From: Postechiella marina
Lineage (GTDB): Bacteria > Bacteroidota > Bacteroidia > Flavobacteriales > Flavobacteriaceae
Length of the DNA stretch: 64,000 nucleotides
Assembly: GCF_039538365.1 (NCBI RefSeq)
Contig: NZ_BAABCA010000001.1
Coordinates: forward strand, 744,001-808,000
Reading direction: 5' to 3'
Shown: in pieces, positions 9,419 through 17,585 of the stretch
Position numbering within the stretch: position 1 is the stretch's first letter
Layout of the letters: the number at the start of each line of letters is the position of its first letter
Translations under genes and position numbers: made by a program
Notes under the pieces: model-generated
What the model was told of the DNA's origin: nothing
What the model saw: only the letters and a program-made list of their open reading frames with translations
The model's database searches: none

Positions 9419-9889
9419 ATGAAAAATTTAACATTATCAATTTTAGTATTTACAGTATTAACAACAAATGTTTATGCTCAAGAAGCAACAACGCAAGACT
9501 ACCAAATTAAAGTTATAACAAGTGTAGAGTCTATTATTTCTAGTGGCTTAGGTAGATCGCGTTTAATTTCATCAAACAACGAAAGAAATTATAAAACATT
9601 TACATCGAGCCAAACAGAAAATGATAATAGCAGAAACAAAGCTAAAAGAAAAGACATTAGAGTTAAGGAGTTTGAAGAAACTAAATTATTAAACTTTTTT
9701 AATTTAGGCGGAATACGTTTTCAAAATATAGCTGCAAACGATACTGTTATTTCTTCAAAATTAACAGCAATGCTAGCAGAAGGTTGGGATTTGCTGTTTG
9801 TAACAAGCGCTGTAGAAAGCGATGCGGGAAAAAGTGATGGTAATGGTATTTTTATTACTCGTTATATTTTTAAAAGAAAATTAAATTAA
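9419..9889 (+). CDS. Secreted hypothetical protein
   Basis: 156 residues with a clear signal peptide (cleavage after VYAQ, about residue 21). The middle is rich in Ser, Asn and charged residues, and the C-terminal third (KLTAMLAEGWDLLFVTSAVES, then GIFITRYIFKRK) looks like a small alpha/beta fold of the DUF4177 kind, in which a hypothetical quantity is described by a WD(L/F) motif; that link is weak. It lies 28 bases after the serine hydrolase on the same strand and may be cotranscribed. I do not recognise a function. Confidence 0.7.
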   Translation: MKNLTLSILVFTVLTTNVYAQEATTQDYQIKVITSVESIISSGLGRSRLISSNNERNYKTFTSSQTENDNSRNKAKRKDIRVKEFEETKLLNFFNLGGIRFQNIAANDTVISSKLTAMLAEGWDLLFVTSAVESDAGKSDGNGIFITRYIFKRKLN

Positions 9890-9998
9890 AACAAATTTAA
9901 GAGTATTAATGTCTTTTACTTTATAAATCTAGTAAACATTAATTAAAAAATGTTTTACAGATAGGAGAGGAGTGAGTATTAAGTTATACTATTAGGGT

Positions 9999-10379
9999 TT
10001 AAGCGAGACATGCTTCGCAACGCCCTTGTATTAATAACTGAGATATTTCGATAGTTCTGTTTGGTATTTTAGGTAACGTAACACTAACGGTTAGACAGTC
10101 TACTTTACCACAGCTTAGGCATTGAAAGTGAGGGTGCAAATCTTTGTGTTCTGTTGCCGAGCAACCAGTGCACTTAGCATACCATTTTAAACCATCTTTA
10201 CCTAGAAAAGAGTGTAAAACGCCATCGTCTTCTAATTTGTCTAAAACACGATATATGGTCGTTTTGTTAAACATAGTGCCTAACTGCTCAATTAGTTTTT
10301 TTGCAGAAATAGCTTCGTCACTACTATTAAAGGTATTAATTAAAACTTCTACAGCTTTTGTTTTTCTAATAACTCCCAT
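9999..10379 (-). CDS. zur: Fur-family regulator, probably zinc-responsive (Zur)
   Basis: From ATG 10379 the protein has 126 residues: a winged-helix domain (KLIEQLGTMFNKTTIYRVLDKLEDDGVLH) followed by a dimerisation domain with HKDLHPHFQC and two CxxC pairs (CLSC, CEAC) that normally hold structural zinc. An earlier in-frame ATG (10397) would lie upstream of the promoter's -7 element, so the later start is preferred. The zinc assignment comes from context: its operator recurs before a gene set known from zinc-starvation responses. The name is inferred; Fur, Mur or PerR-like specificity is not excluded by the protein alone. Confidence 0.85.
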   Translation of the reverse strand: MGVIRKTKAVEVLINTFNSSDEAISAKKLIEQLGTMFNKTTIYRVLDKLEDDGVLHSFLGKDGLKWYAKCTGCSATEHKDLHPHFQCLSCGKVDCLTVSVTLPKIPNRTIEISQLLIQGRCEACLA

Positions 10380-10383
10380 AATA

Positions 10384-10415
10384 CAAATGTAACACAACCT
10401 AGTTGCATTAACAAA
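10384..10415 (-). promoter_or_regulatory. zur promoter, apparently leaderless
   Basis: On the minus strand TTTG (10415-10412), 20 bases, then TACATTTG (10391-10384), a full Bacteroidota promoter. The -7 element ends four bases before the preferred ATG (10379), so transcription should start at or next to the start codon. The operator palindrome at 10391-10409 fills the spacer, which implies autorepression. Confidence 0.7.
10391..10409 (-). promoter_or_regulatory. Zur-box-like operator 1 (controls the regulator)
   Basis: Read on the minus strand this is AATGCAACTAGGTTGTGTT, an imperfect palindrome matching operator 2 (AATGCAACT-AGTTGTATT pattern) in most positions. It lies between the -33 and -7 elements of the regulator's own promoter. 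Confidence 0.75.
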
Positions 10416-10432
10416 TATTATTTCTACATTTG
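10403..10432 (+). promoter_or_regulatory. Promoter of the MerC-like gene
   Basis: TTG (10403-10405), 19 bases, TACATTTG (10425-10432). It shares the divergent intergenic region with the regulator's promoter. Operator 2 overlaps its -7 element. Confidence 0.7.
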
Positions 10433-10448
10433 CAACTCAGTTGTATTA
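10429..10448 (+). promoter_or_regulatory. Zur-box-like operator 2
   Basis: Contains TTGCAACTCAGTTGTATT. The core TGCAACT-C-AGTTGTA is a near-perfect palindrome. The same 18 bases occur unchanged at 28270-28287, 18 kb away, before another metal-related operon. It lies on the -7 element and start site of the MerC-like gene. Confidence 0.8.
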
Positions 10449-10458
10449 AAAATTAGTA

Positions 10459-10863
10459 ATGATATTAACAAATCAAAAATCAGACAATTTAGGAGCTATT
10501 GCAAGTAGTTTGTGTCTTTTACATTGTATTGCCACTCCCTTTATTTTTATAGTACAAAGTTGCTCTTTAACATGCTGCAGTAATACACCAACTTGGTGGG
10601 TATTTATAGATTATTTTTTCTTAACAATTTCTTTTTTTGCTATTTACCGCTCTACACAAACAACTACTAGTAAATGGATAAAACCTGCTCTTTGGATAAG
10701 TTGGATATTACTGTTTTTTATAATAGTAAACGAAAAAATGGCATGGTTATCTTTACATGAAAATTTAGTATACTTTCCAGCGTTAACTTTAATTGCGTTA
10801 CATTTATACAATAAAAAATATTGCCAGTGTAATACAAATACATGTTGTGCAAATGAAGGGTAA
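10459..10863 (+). CDS. MerC-domain inner-membrane protein
   Basis: 134 residues, four predicted membrane helices, with the MerC-family pattern: a start NLGAIASSLCLLHCIATP carrying CxxxC, then SCSLTCC, and a Cys-rich tail (CQCNTNTCC). MerC proteins move Hg2+ in mercury operons, but flavobacterial versions often sit beside Fur-family regulators. The operator overlapping its promoter points to zinc or a related metal. It is divergent from the regulator gene with 79 bases between starts. Confidence 0.8.
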   Translation: MILTNQKSDNLGAIASSLCLLHCIATPFIFIVQSCSLTCCSNTPTWWVFIDYFFLTISFFAIYRSTQTTTSKWIKPALWISWILLFFIIVNEKMAWLSLHENLVYFPALTLIALHLYNKKYCQCNTNTCCANEG

Positions 10864-11071
10864 AGAAAAAATAGAAGGAATACGCAACAATCATTTTTTG
10901 ACAAATATTAATATGACTTTATGTGCAGATTTTTTTGTAAAAACTAATGATGAAAAAATAGAAAACATCCAGCATCATTTTGCTAAAATGTATGTAAGAG
11001 AATTGTTTTATGAATTGAATCTAACTCATAAAACAAAACTTTCGGTTTTTTTGAAAACAAATAATTTTTAA
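10853..11071 (+). CDS. Small hypothetical protein overlapping the MerC-like gene
   Basis: 72 residues if started at ATG 10853, which overlaps the end of the MerC-like gene by 11 bases, an arrangement typical of translational coupling. The protein is mixed charged and aromatic (MTLCADFFVKTNDEKIENIQ, HHFAKMYVRELFYEL) with no signal peptide or known domain. It could be a real metal-linked peptide of the same operon or a chance frame; a longer version from 10793 is less likely. Confidence 0.45.
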   Translation: MKGKEKIEGIRNNHFLTNINMTLCADFFVKTNDEKIENIQHHFAKMYVRELFYELNLTHKTKLSVFLKTNNF

Positions 11072-11343
11072 AGAGAAATTAAAAAAAGAAAAGAGCATTT
11101 TACAAAACATTTAAAAGCCCAAATGTACTATTACAATATGTTCTTATTTGTTTTAATAAAAATATAAAAGAGCTAAAATTACTACTAACAAATTTACCAA
11201 ACCAAGCTATTAAAAACAACTAGTAAAATTTATAATAGAGGTTATAAAACGTTTACAAATATATATTCAGATTTAATATGTTAAAAATATCATTTAAATT
11301 AAAAACTCTAAATATTTAAAAGTTAGTAATTCTATAAATTATC

Positions 11344-13026
11344 ATGGATTATAATAGAAGAAAATTTATCTCCTTTATGGGGAAAGCGAGTGTAGGAAGT
11401 GTTATTATGCCTCAATTTTTAATAAGTTGTGGTAATACAACAACGCCTACAAAAGATATTAATAATATATCTACAAAAAGATTAAACGAGCTAAAAGCCT
11501 TTGTTTTAAAAGGTTTAATGTCTTCGGATAAAGATGATTTATTACTAGCAAATGGCTTAAATTATCATACCGTTGTAAAATGGGGCGATAAAATTAGCGA
11601 AACAGATACTTTTGGTTTTAATAACGATTTTACTTGTTTTATTCCTTTTGATGAAAACAACCCTAAAGACGGTTTGTTATGGGTAAATCACGAATATGTA
11701 AACCAACTCTTTGTTTCTGGTTTTGATAAAAGCAAATACGAAAACCCGTTAGAGCACAGAACTATCGAGCAGGTAGATAAAGAAATGTACCATGTTGGAG
11801 GTAGTATTGTTAGAATTAAAGAAAAAAATGGTGTGTGGTCTGTGGTTAAAAACGATTCGCATAACAGGCGTATTACAGCAAAAACACCAATTAAGTTAAA
11901 TTGGGATAGCCCTATTAAAGGTAAAACCACGGTAATAGGAACAAATAGTAATTGTTCTGGAGGTATTACTCCATGGAAAACCTTTATTACTTGCGAAGAA
12001 AACTATAACGACTGCTTTGGAGAAACGGTTTACGATGCCAATAACAAGGCAAGCCATAAACCAAGTCGTTACGGTTGGGAGCACTTTTACAATTATCCGC
12101 CAGAACATTTTGGTTGGGTTGTAGAGGTAAATCCAAAAGATGGAACAGCACAAAAACATATTGCTTTGGGTAGATTTGCACACGAATGTTGCACTTTATA
12201 CGAGCTAGAAGATAAGCGCGTTGTTGCTTACTCTGGAGACGATAAAAATAACGAGCATTTATATAAGTTTGTATCTTCTAAACCAGGTTCTTTAAAAGAA
12301 GGTACGCTTTACGTTGCAGATACCATTAATGGTAAATGGTTAGCTTTAGATTGGGAAAATCAGTCTGTTTTAAAAAATAAGTTTAAAGACCAAACCGAGG
12401 TGTTAGTTAGAGCTCGAGAAGCAGCAAAACTACTAGGAGCAACTGCTTTAAATAGACCCGAGGATATAGAAATAGATCCTATTACAGGACATATATTTAT
12501 TACACTAACAAATAATAAGCCTAAAGGCGATGTTCACGGTTCTATTTTAAAAATTGAAGAAACACATGGCAATTTTGATGCCTTAACCTTTAAAGCATCA
12601 ACATACATGGCTGGAGGCGAAGAAAATGGTTTTTCTTGTCCAGACAATCTAGCTTTCGATATGTCTGGAAACCTTTGGATTACTACAGATATGTCTGGAA
12701 ATGCCATGAATAGAACCGATAAACCATATCTGCCTTTTAAAAACAACAGCTTATTTGTAATTCCAAGATTAGGTAAAGATGCTGGTAAAGTTATTCGGGT
12801 AGCATCGGCGCCACGAGATGCAGAACTTACTGGCCCGTGGTTTTCTCCAGATGGTAAAACTTTGTTTTTAAGCGTACAACATCCTGGCGAGCAAACTAAA
12901 AATTTAAATAACCCAACGAGCACATGGCCTTTTGATAAGGATAATATTCCTAAACCAGCAGTGGTTGCTATTCAAGGCGATTTAATCGAAAAAATGAATA
13001 AACTTAATCAAATAGAATCTGTTTAA
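11344..13026 (+). CDS. phoX: PhoX-type alkaline phosphatase (DUF839), Tat-exported
   Basis: 560 residues. The N-terminus NRRKFISFMGKASVGSVI followed by FLISCG combines a twin-arginine signal with a lipobox, so it is probably exported folded and may be lipid-anchored. The body matches PhoX/DUF839: NHEYVN, GGSIVRI, NCSGGITPWKTFITCEEN, GRFAHECC, YSGDDKNNEHLYKF, PEDIEID and SGNLWITTDMSG. PhoX enzymes hydrolyse phosphomonoesters with an iron-calcium cofactor rather than zinc, which would suit a zinc-sparing role near a Zur-type regulator (inference). Mog follows after 28 bases. The ~270 AT-rich bases upstream show no clear operator. Confidence 0.85.
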   Translation: MDYNRRKFISFMGKASVGSVIMPQFLISCGNTTTPTKDINNISTKRLNELKAFVLKGLMSSDKDDLLLANGLNYHTVVKWGDKISETDTFGFNNDFTCFIPFDENNPKDGLLWVNHEYVNQLFVSGFDKSKYENPLEHRTIEQVDKEMYHVGGSIVRIKEKNGVWSVVKNDSHNRRITAKTPIKLNWDSPIKGKTTVIGTNSNCSGGITPWKTFITCEENYNDCFGETVYDANNKASHKPSRYGWEHFYNYPPEHFGWVVEVNPKDGTAQKHIALGRFAHECCTLYELEDKRVVAYSGDDKNNEHLYKFVSSKPGSLKEGTLYVADTINGKWLALDWENQSVLKNKFKDQTEVLVRAREAAKLLGATALNRPEDIEIDPITGHIFITLTNNKPKGDVHGSILKIEETHGNFDALTFKASTYMAGGEENGFSCPDNLAFDMSGNLWITTDMSGNAMNRTDKPYLPFKNNSLFVIPRLGKDAGKVIRVASAPRDAELTGPWFSPDGKTLFLSVQHPGEQTKNLNNPTSTWPFDKDNIPKPAVVAIQGDLIEKMNKLNQIESV

Positions 13027-13054
13027 AATAAATTTAAAAGGGTAGAAGGTAAAT

Positions 13055-13588
13055 ATGTTAAAAATAAAAATAGGAATTATAACTGTAAGCGATAGAGCAA
13101 GCGCTGGGATTTATGAAGACCTTAGCGGAAAAGCGATAATAGATACCTTAAATTCATATTTAATTTCTACTTGGCAAAAAGTATATAAAGTTATCCCAGA
13201 CGAACAGACGCTTATTGAAGATACTATTATAGATTTTGTAGATAATCAAAATTGCTGTTTAGTTATTACAACAGGAGGTACAGGCCCTGCTAAAAGAGAT
13301 GTAACACCCGATGCTACAGAAGCTGTATGCGACAAACTAATGCCAGGCTTTGGTGAGCTTATGAGAGCAGAATCGTTAAAATTTGTGCCAACAGCAATTC
13401 TTTCGAGACAAACTGCGGGACTTAGAAAAAAGAGTTTAATTTTAAATTTACCCGGAAAACCAAAATCTATAAAAGAATGTTTAGACGCTGTTTTTCCAGC
13501 TATTCCTTATTGCATAGACCTAATAGAAGGACCTTATTTAGAGTGTAACAAAGCTGTAATAAAACCGTTTAGGCCTAAAATTAAATAA
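13055..13588 (+). CDS. mog: Molybdopterin adenylyltransferase
   Basis: 177 residues, aligning along its length with E. coli Mog: ITVSDRASAG, IPDEQ, TTGGTGPAKRDVTPDAT (MoCF_biosynth motif), MPGFGELMR, SLKFVPTAILSRQTAG and NLPGKPKSIKECLDAVFPAI. The enzyme adenylates molybdopterin with ATP before metal insertion. No other molybdenum-cofactor gene is in the window, so its place between PhoX and a COG0523 GTPase is odd. It probably shares a transcript with both (28- and 31-base gaps). Confidence 0.88.
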   Translation: MLKIKIGIITVSDRASAGIYEDLSGKAIIDTLNSYLISTWQKVYKVIPDEQTLIEDTIIDFVDNQNCCLVITTGGTGPAKRDVTPDATEAVCDKLMPGFGELMRAESLKFVPTAILSRQTAGLRKKSLILNLPGKPKSIKECLDAVFPAIPYCIDLIEGPYLECNKAVIKPFRPKIK

Positions 13589-13619
13589 TAGAAAATAAAG
13601 TTAAGAATTTATATAAATT

Positions 13620-14519
13620 ATGGAGCCTATTATTACAGTTGTGGGGTTTTTAGGCGCAGGTAAAACAACATTACTGCGTTATTTAATAGAAAAATTTACC
13701 AACTATGGTTGGCAACCTTTTGTAATTCTTAACGACTACGAAAATGCCAATATGGATGCCCAACAGTTTAGACAACAAGTAAAATTAAATAGTATTAAAG
13801 CACTTAGTGGTAGCTGTATATGTTGTAGTGGTATAGTAGAGCTTAGACATACTGTAAATAGAATTCAAGAAAGAAAAAAAGGTGTTACATTAATTGAAGC
13901 TAACGGAACTTCTGACGCTTGTACATTAATGGAGTTTCTTGGCGTAGGTTTAAATAATAGGTTTTTACCACCCATTCAAATATCTGTTGTAGATGTTAAA
14001 AATTGGCAAAAAAGAGGAGAGCATAACGAATTGGAACGTAATCAAATTCAAGTTTCTTCGCTTATTGTTTTAACACATTTAGAACACATTGCAGCAAAAA
14101 GAAAAGAAATAGTTATTGCAGATATTAAAGCGAGCAATACGTTGGCAAAAATTATAACCATGGATAATTTGGATGTATCGCTTCTTCCAGAATTATTACC
14201 GTTAAAAAACAAGGCGCAAAAAATAGATCATCAAAAGGCACATTGGGCGTCTTGTTCTTCAAATTTACCAGAGTTACCAGATGTAAGCTGTATTTATAGT
14301 ATTTGCAAGGCTTTGCCTAAAAGTATTTTAAGAGTAAAAGGTTGTACTAAAATTGATGGAGAAAACAATTACACTTACTTTGAAAGAAACCCAGACGGAG
14401 AAGTGTTTATAAGACCATTTAATGGTATTCCTGTTACAGGCACTAAGCTTTTAACCATTGGCTTAGGTAGCGAGCCTCATGTTTTAAAAAAAGCTATAGA
14501 TTCGGCTCTAAATCAATAA
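13620..14519 (+). CDS. COG0523 (CobW/G3E) GTPase with degenerate G4 motif
   Basis: 299 residues. Walker A GFLGAGKTT (9-17), and SGSCICCSG carrying the CxCC metal motif at 66-69, as in zinc, nickel and cobalt chaperone GTPases. A CobW C-terminal domain follows (about 220-295, CKALPKSILRVKGC). The usual guanine-specificity motif NKxD is replaced by THLE in SLIVLTHLEHI, so nucleotide preference may differ. It is shorter than the second COG0523 protein at 32566. It is the last gene before the cassette array; the first palindromic site begins 50 bases after its stop. Confidence 0.85.
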   Translation: MEPIITVVGFLGAGKTTLLRYLIEKFTNYGWQPFVILNDYENANMDAQQFRQQVKLNSIKALSGSCICCSGIVELRHTVNRIQERKKGVTLIEANGTSDACTLMEFLGVGLNNRFLPPIQISVVDVKNWQKRGEHNELERNQIQVSSLIVLTHLEHIAAKRKEIVIADIKASNTLAKIITMDNLDVSLLPELLPLKNKAQKIDHQKAHWASCSSNLPELPDVSCIYSICKALPKSILRVKGCTKIDGENNYTYFERNPDGEVFIRPFNGIPVTGTKLLTIGLGSEPHVLKKAIDSALNQ

Positions 14520-14526
14520 TTACATC

Positions 14527-14630
14527 AATTAATTTTTATATTTGAATATAATAAAATGAAAAGACTAATTGCTAACATTATGTAAATGTTCGTTTTATGC
14601 TGTGGGATAAATTGAGGTTATATGGATGTT
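14527..14630 (+). repeat. 104-bp direct repeat, copy A (with -7 element and attC-like site A)
   Basis: Matches 19459-19562 with four substitutions in 104 bases and in the same orientation. It holds a promoter-like TATATTTG (14537-14544) and then an attC-like palindrome (14569-14628). The match ends exactly after ATG-TT, and the flanks differ from there on, as expected if a strand exchange took place at G/TT. Confidence 0.85.
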
Positions 14631-14634
14631 GTGG
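14569..14634 (+). repeat. attC-like site A
   Basis: 5' arm TTGCTAAC (14569-14576), internal hairpin TTTATGC/GGATAAA region, 3' end GATG/TTGTGG. The 3' half of the right arm belongs to the next cassette, so the arms no longer match beyond GTT; in site B, which is otherwise nearly identical, they do. Confidence 0.65.
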
Positions 14635-15165
14635 TTAATATCAAATAACGAAAAACTTTATCCTCATCTTTCTGAAAGTTATTACTTTATGAATTTCGGA
14701 GAATTAAATTTAGGAGGAGGAGCATCTTTCTTAGTCCATAATATAAAATCATTTATAGGCTCAGGTATAAAAAATAAAATCATTGCTCTTTTTGATAATG
14801 ATACTGCTGGGTTGAAAGAAATGAAACAATTAGACAATTTAAAAATTCCTGACAACATAAAAATTTCACGTTATCCAGATATTAAACTGGCTAAAAGCTA
14901 TCCAACTATAACATCCGATGGTAAAAAAAATATTAATGGTATAGCATGTAGTATTGAAATGTATTTAGGAATAGATGTTTTAAAAAATCAGCCAATAAAA
15001 CTAAAAGGGTATGAAAATAGTATTGGTAAATTTCAAGGAGAAATTTTAGAAAAAAAACTAATTCAAAAAAGGTTTGAAAAAAAAGTAAAAAATAAAGAAA
15101 TAATTTCAAGTGAATGGATAGAAATGAAAGAACTACTTGATTTAATTATTCGAGCGTGGCAATAA
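14626..15165 (+). pseudogene. HEPN/Toprim-associated protein, 5'-truncated by a cassette junction
   Basis: 180 codons corresponding to the C-terminal part of HEPN/Toprim-associated proteins: FNFGELN-like strand, GGGASFLVHNIKSFIGSGI, then IIALFDNDTAG with the Toprim DxD, and a long tail ending YENSIGKFQGEILEKKLIQ. The HEPN part and the Toprim glutamate are missing. The cassette starts at 14629, so the gene's 5' part was never in it or was lost. The ATG at 14626 is formed by the last bases of the upstream palindrome and reads directly into the truncated frame. An internal ATG (14689) is another possible start. Defence-type proteins of this class are common in mobile regions. Confidence 0.65.
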
Positions 15166-15168
15166 TAC

Positions 15169-15366
15169 TAACCACAACAATGGCTAAAATTAATACGGGT
15201 TTTGGTGCTTAATCCAAAGTTTAGTGTATTTTTATGAAGTCCGCCAAATCTTTTGATTTGGCTTTAGAATAGAAAAGATAAAACAAAATAAAAAGTTTTG
15301 GATAATCGCTTAATCCGAAATTAAATGCTAATTTAATCCCGTACTAACCTTAGCCGAGACCGTTGT
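15169..15366 (+). repeat. attC-like site S2
   Basis: 5' arm TAACCACAAC (15169-15178) is the exact reverse complement of G plus the first nine bases of this cassette (14628-14637). Inner arms TGGCTAA, TAATACGGG pair with CCCGTACTAA and TTAGCC; a hairpin GCCAAATC-TTTT-GATTTGGC sits in the middle. It ends at CCG/TTGTGC (G 15362). About 195 bases. Confidence 0.75.
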
Positions 15367-15381
15367 GCACAATATTACCCC

Positions 15382-15431
15382 GTCCTGAATAAAGGCTACA
15401 TAATTTTAAACATTATGTACAAAAATGACAA
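15382..15431 (+). mobile_element. Remnant of the left end of the IS3-family element
   Basis: The first ~49 bases match the left end of the full copies at 15925 and 22101 (GTCCTGAATAAAGGCTACA onwards) up to the start of orfA, then similarity stops. It begins 20 bases after the G/TT junction at 15362. The rest of this copy was lost. Confidence 0.8.
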
Positions 15432-15592
15432 TTATTATATTATTTGTAACATTTTCGTTTATTCTCTTACTAATATGTGTAACCTTAAATTATATGTCTA
15501 TTATGAAAATAATGCCTATTATAGTCTGTTTAATTGTTTTGTTTATAGTTATCCTACCTTATTACTATAAGAACAAGAAGAAAAATCAGTGA
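15425..15592 (+). CDS. Small membrane protein, possible
   Basis: 55 codons. Two hydrophobic segments (ILFVTFSFILLLICVTL and MPIIVCLIVLFIVILPYYY) and a basic tail KNKKKNQ. Its ATG lies in the IS remnant, out of frame with orfA, so the natural start was probably replaced when the IS end arrived; ATG codons at 15494 or 15503 are alternatives. It is the only candidate gene in the unit 15363-15905. Nothing links it to a known family. Confidence 0.35.
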   Translation: MTIIILFVTFSFILLLICVTLNYMSIMKIMPIIVCLIVLFIVILPYYYKNKKKNQ

Positions 15593-15780
15593 TATATTAT
15601 AAAAATTTTCTCAATCAAAAATTTGACAGAATCACAAACTAATTATTAAATGGTTTTTTAGCTCGTTTACATAATTAAAAAAGTTTGCAGACTAAAATCG
15701 CTGACCGAATTCACTCAAACGCTGGAAAAACAGAAAACTTAATTAAGCCGAGTAATTAGAAATCTAAAAAAACAACAAAA

Positions 15781-15907
15781 TGCAACACCTTGTATGTTTA
15801 ATTACTTGATTATTTACTACTTACGAAAATCCTCGCAGATTTTCTATTCTGTTTTTATTTGCTAAATTAGGTGTTAAACCACGCAACAAACCAAATACAA
15901 ACACGTT
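15781..15907 (+). repeat. attC-like site S3
   Basis: From TGCAACACC (15781) through a hairpin AAAATCC-TCGCA-GATTTT to ACACG/TTGTAAG (G 15905). The 5' arm does not match the start of its unit (TTGTGCACA), probably because an IS event rebuilt this unit. Bases 15838-15918 are identical to 24565-24645. Confidence 0.6.
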
Positions 15908-15957
15908 GTAAGTAATTTTACATCGTCCTGAATAAAGGCTACATAATTTTAAACATT

Positions 15958-16329
15958 ATGTACAAAAATGACAAAGTAATTAGACGTTACAGTGAACCTT
16001 TCAAATTAAAAATTTTAGACGAACTTAGCATTGGAAAACATACAAAGAGTGAACTTTGTAAACTCTACTCTATTGCACCAACAACTGTCAATGAGTGGAT
16101 TAAAAAGTATAATCGTAAAGACTTAATGAACACAAGAGTAAAAGTGGAAACTAAAGACGAAATATCTAGAATTAAAGCTCTTCAAAAAGAAATTGAACAG
16201 CTAAAAAAACTACTACTTAAAAAGGATCTAGATGCTATGGTATTAGATTCCTATCTAAAAGTAGCTGCTGAAGATCTTGGCTATAAATCTGTCGCTGAAC
16301 TAAAAAAAAAGTTAAGTATAAAGCCTTAA
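15958..16329 (+). CDS. IS3-family transposase OrfA, copy 1
   Basis: 123 residues: an N-terminal helix-turn-helix (FKLKILDELSIGKHTKSELC, then YSIAPTTVNEWIKKYN) that binds the IS ends, followed by a leucine-zipper-like coiled coil (IKALQKEIEQLKKLLLKKDL). Near its end a run of nine A and a G (16302-16311) forms a classic -1 slippery site, after which the orfB frame opens without its own start. Function as in IS150/IS3 elements: OrfA alone regulates, the OrfAB fusion transposes. Confidence 0.88.
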   Translation: MYKNDKVIRRYSEPFKLKILDELSIGKHTKSELCKLYSIAPTTVNEWIKKYNRKDLMNTRVKVETKDEISRIKALQKEIEQLKKLLLKKDLDAMVLDSYLKVAAEDLGYKSVAELKKKLSIKP

Positions 16330-17180
16330 TAAAAGCTAAAGAAAAATCTAAGAGATTTGCGTCTTTAAAGACTATAACCCATTGTTTTGGGCTTAAACGT
16401 GATGCGTATTACAAATACAAATCAAGAGCTGATAAGCGTTTAAAACTTGAACAACAGATTATAAATATTGTTAGAAAAAGACGCAAATCTCTTCCTAGAG
16501 AAGGTGTGCGTAAGCTTACTAAATCTTTAAATGTAGATTTTAATAAAGTAAATATTAAAGTTGGTAGAGATACTTTATTTAATGTCCTTAGAAAACACCA
16601 AATGCTAACACTTAGAAGGAAAACTAGCGCCAGAACAACAAACTCATACCATCGATTTTATAAGTGTAATAATATTATAAAAGATTTAGAAATTACAAAA
16701 CCTAACCAAGTTTGGGTAAGTGATATAACTTACATCAGAACAATTAAAGGCTTTTGTTACTTGGCTTTAATAACAGATATGTACTCTCGAAAAATTGTTG
16801 GTTACGACCTGAGTGATAGCCTGGAGTTAAAAGGATGTGTGAGAGCGTTAAATAAGGCGATTTATAAAGCGAAAAACATTAATGGGCTTATTCATCATTC
16901 AGACAGAGGAATACAATATTGTAGCAATGTATATACTCAAATATTATAAAGAAAGAAAATAGACATCAGTATGACTGAAGAAAATCATTGTTACGAAAAC
17001 GCAATGGCTGAGCGTGTAAATGGCATATTAAAAGATGAATTCTATCTCGACCAGACCTTTGATAACGTGGCGCACGCGAAAAGAGCTACAAAAAATGCAA
17101 TTAATTTATACAACGAAATAAGATTACATTTATCTTTAGACTATAAAACACCGAATATGGTATATAAATTATCAGCGTAA
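16311..17180 (+). pseudogene. IS3-family transposase OrfB, copy 1, interrupted by a stop
   Basis: In the -1 frame after the slippery run. The rve integrase core is recognisable: WVSDITYI (first D), HHSDRGIQY (second D), CYENAMAERVNGILKDE (catalytic E). A TAA at 16947-16949 replaces the AAA lysine codon found at the same point in copy 2 and cuts the protein between the second Asp and the Glu, so no active transposase can be made. The frame is otherwise intact to 17180. Confidence 0.88.
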
Positions 17181-17213
17181 ATTCAATTTTAACCTGTAGC
17201 CATATTTCAGGAC

Positions 17214-17451
17214 AAGACATATAAACGCAATCTTACGCATTTAAAAGACTTACTGAATTATCTCTTAGTTATTAGCTTCTTTTATAATTTAGTTAATGAT
17301 ATTTAAAAGTTAAAAACAATTAAAAATTAATTTATCATAGTTAAAAACTATAGTTAGTAAACACATTATAAATACAAAGTATACTCAGTATATGCTTAAT
17401 TTGGAATAGTTATTGTAATTTTGTATGTAATTAATATACCAGTATAACGCA
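17214..17451. other. Intergenic region after IS copy 1
   Basis: Very AT-rich, without a coding frame of note. A -7-like TAATTTTG (17416-17423) lies ~30 bases before the small gene at 17452; a -33 element at proper spacing is lacking. Confidence 0.4.
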
Positions 17452-17583
17452 ATGATACGCTCAACAACAATAAAAGCTAATCACAATACAATTAAAGTAT
17501 TGGAAAGGATGGCTCTTGATAAAAAAGAGCATAGAAATAAAATCATAGCTAAAATAAAAGAAAAAGCTAAGGATAACAACTAG
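17452..17583 (+). CDS. 43-residue protein, partner of the DUF6169-like gene
   Basis: Starts MIRSTTIKANHNTIKVLER and continues with a basic helix (KKEHRNKIIAKIKEKAKDNN). It ends three bases before the next start, so the two are surely cotranslated. Size, charge and position suggest an antitoxin or accessory of the downstream protein, but nothing proves it. No signal peptide or membrane segment. Confidence 0.6.
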   Translation: MIRSTTIKANHNTIKVLERMALDKKEHRNKIIAKIKEKAKDNN

Positions 17584-17585
17584 TT

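Larger units (their letters stand above)
15925..17213 (+). mobile_element. IS3-family element, copy 1 (decayed)
   Basis: 1289 bases with ends GTCCTGAATAAAGGCTACA and TGTAGCCATATTTCAGGAC, imperfect inverted repeats of 19 bases. Same length as copy 2 (22101-23389). It carries orfA, a frameshift site and an orfB with an internal stop. No target duplication is visible at its flanks. It lies 19 bases after the G/TT junction at 15905. Confidence 0.9.

Noticed and set aside
11200..11240. ACAACTAGT-like stretch before phoX as operator
   Set aside because: Only a half-site match, with no promoter around it.
12534..12923. 129-codon minus-strand frame
   Set aside because: Antisense to phoX, no independent support.
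15779..15795. AATGCAACACCTTGTAT as a fourth Zur box
   Set aside because: Left half fits but the right half and the palindrome do not; it is the start of attC-like site S3.
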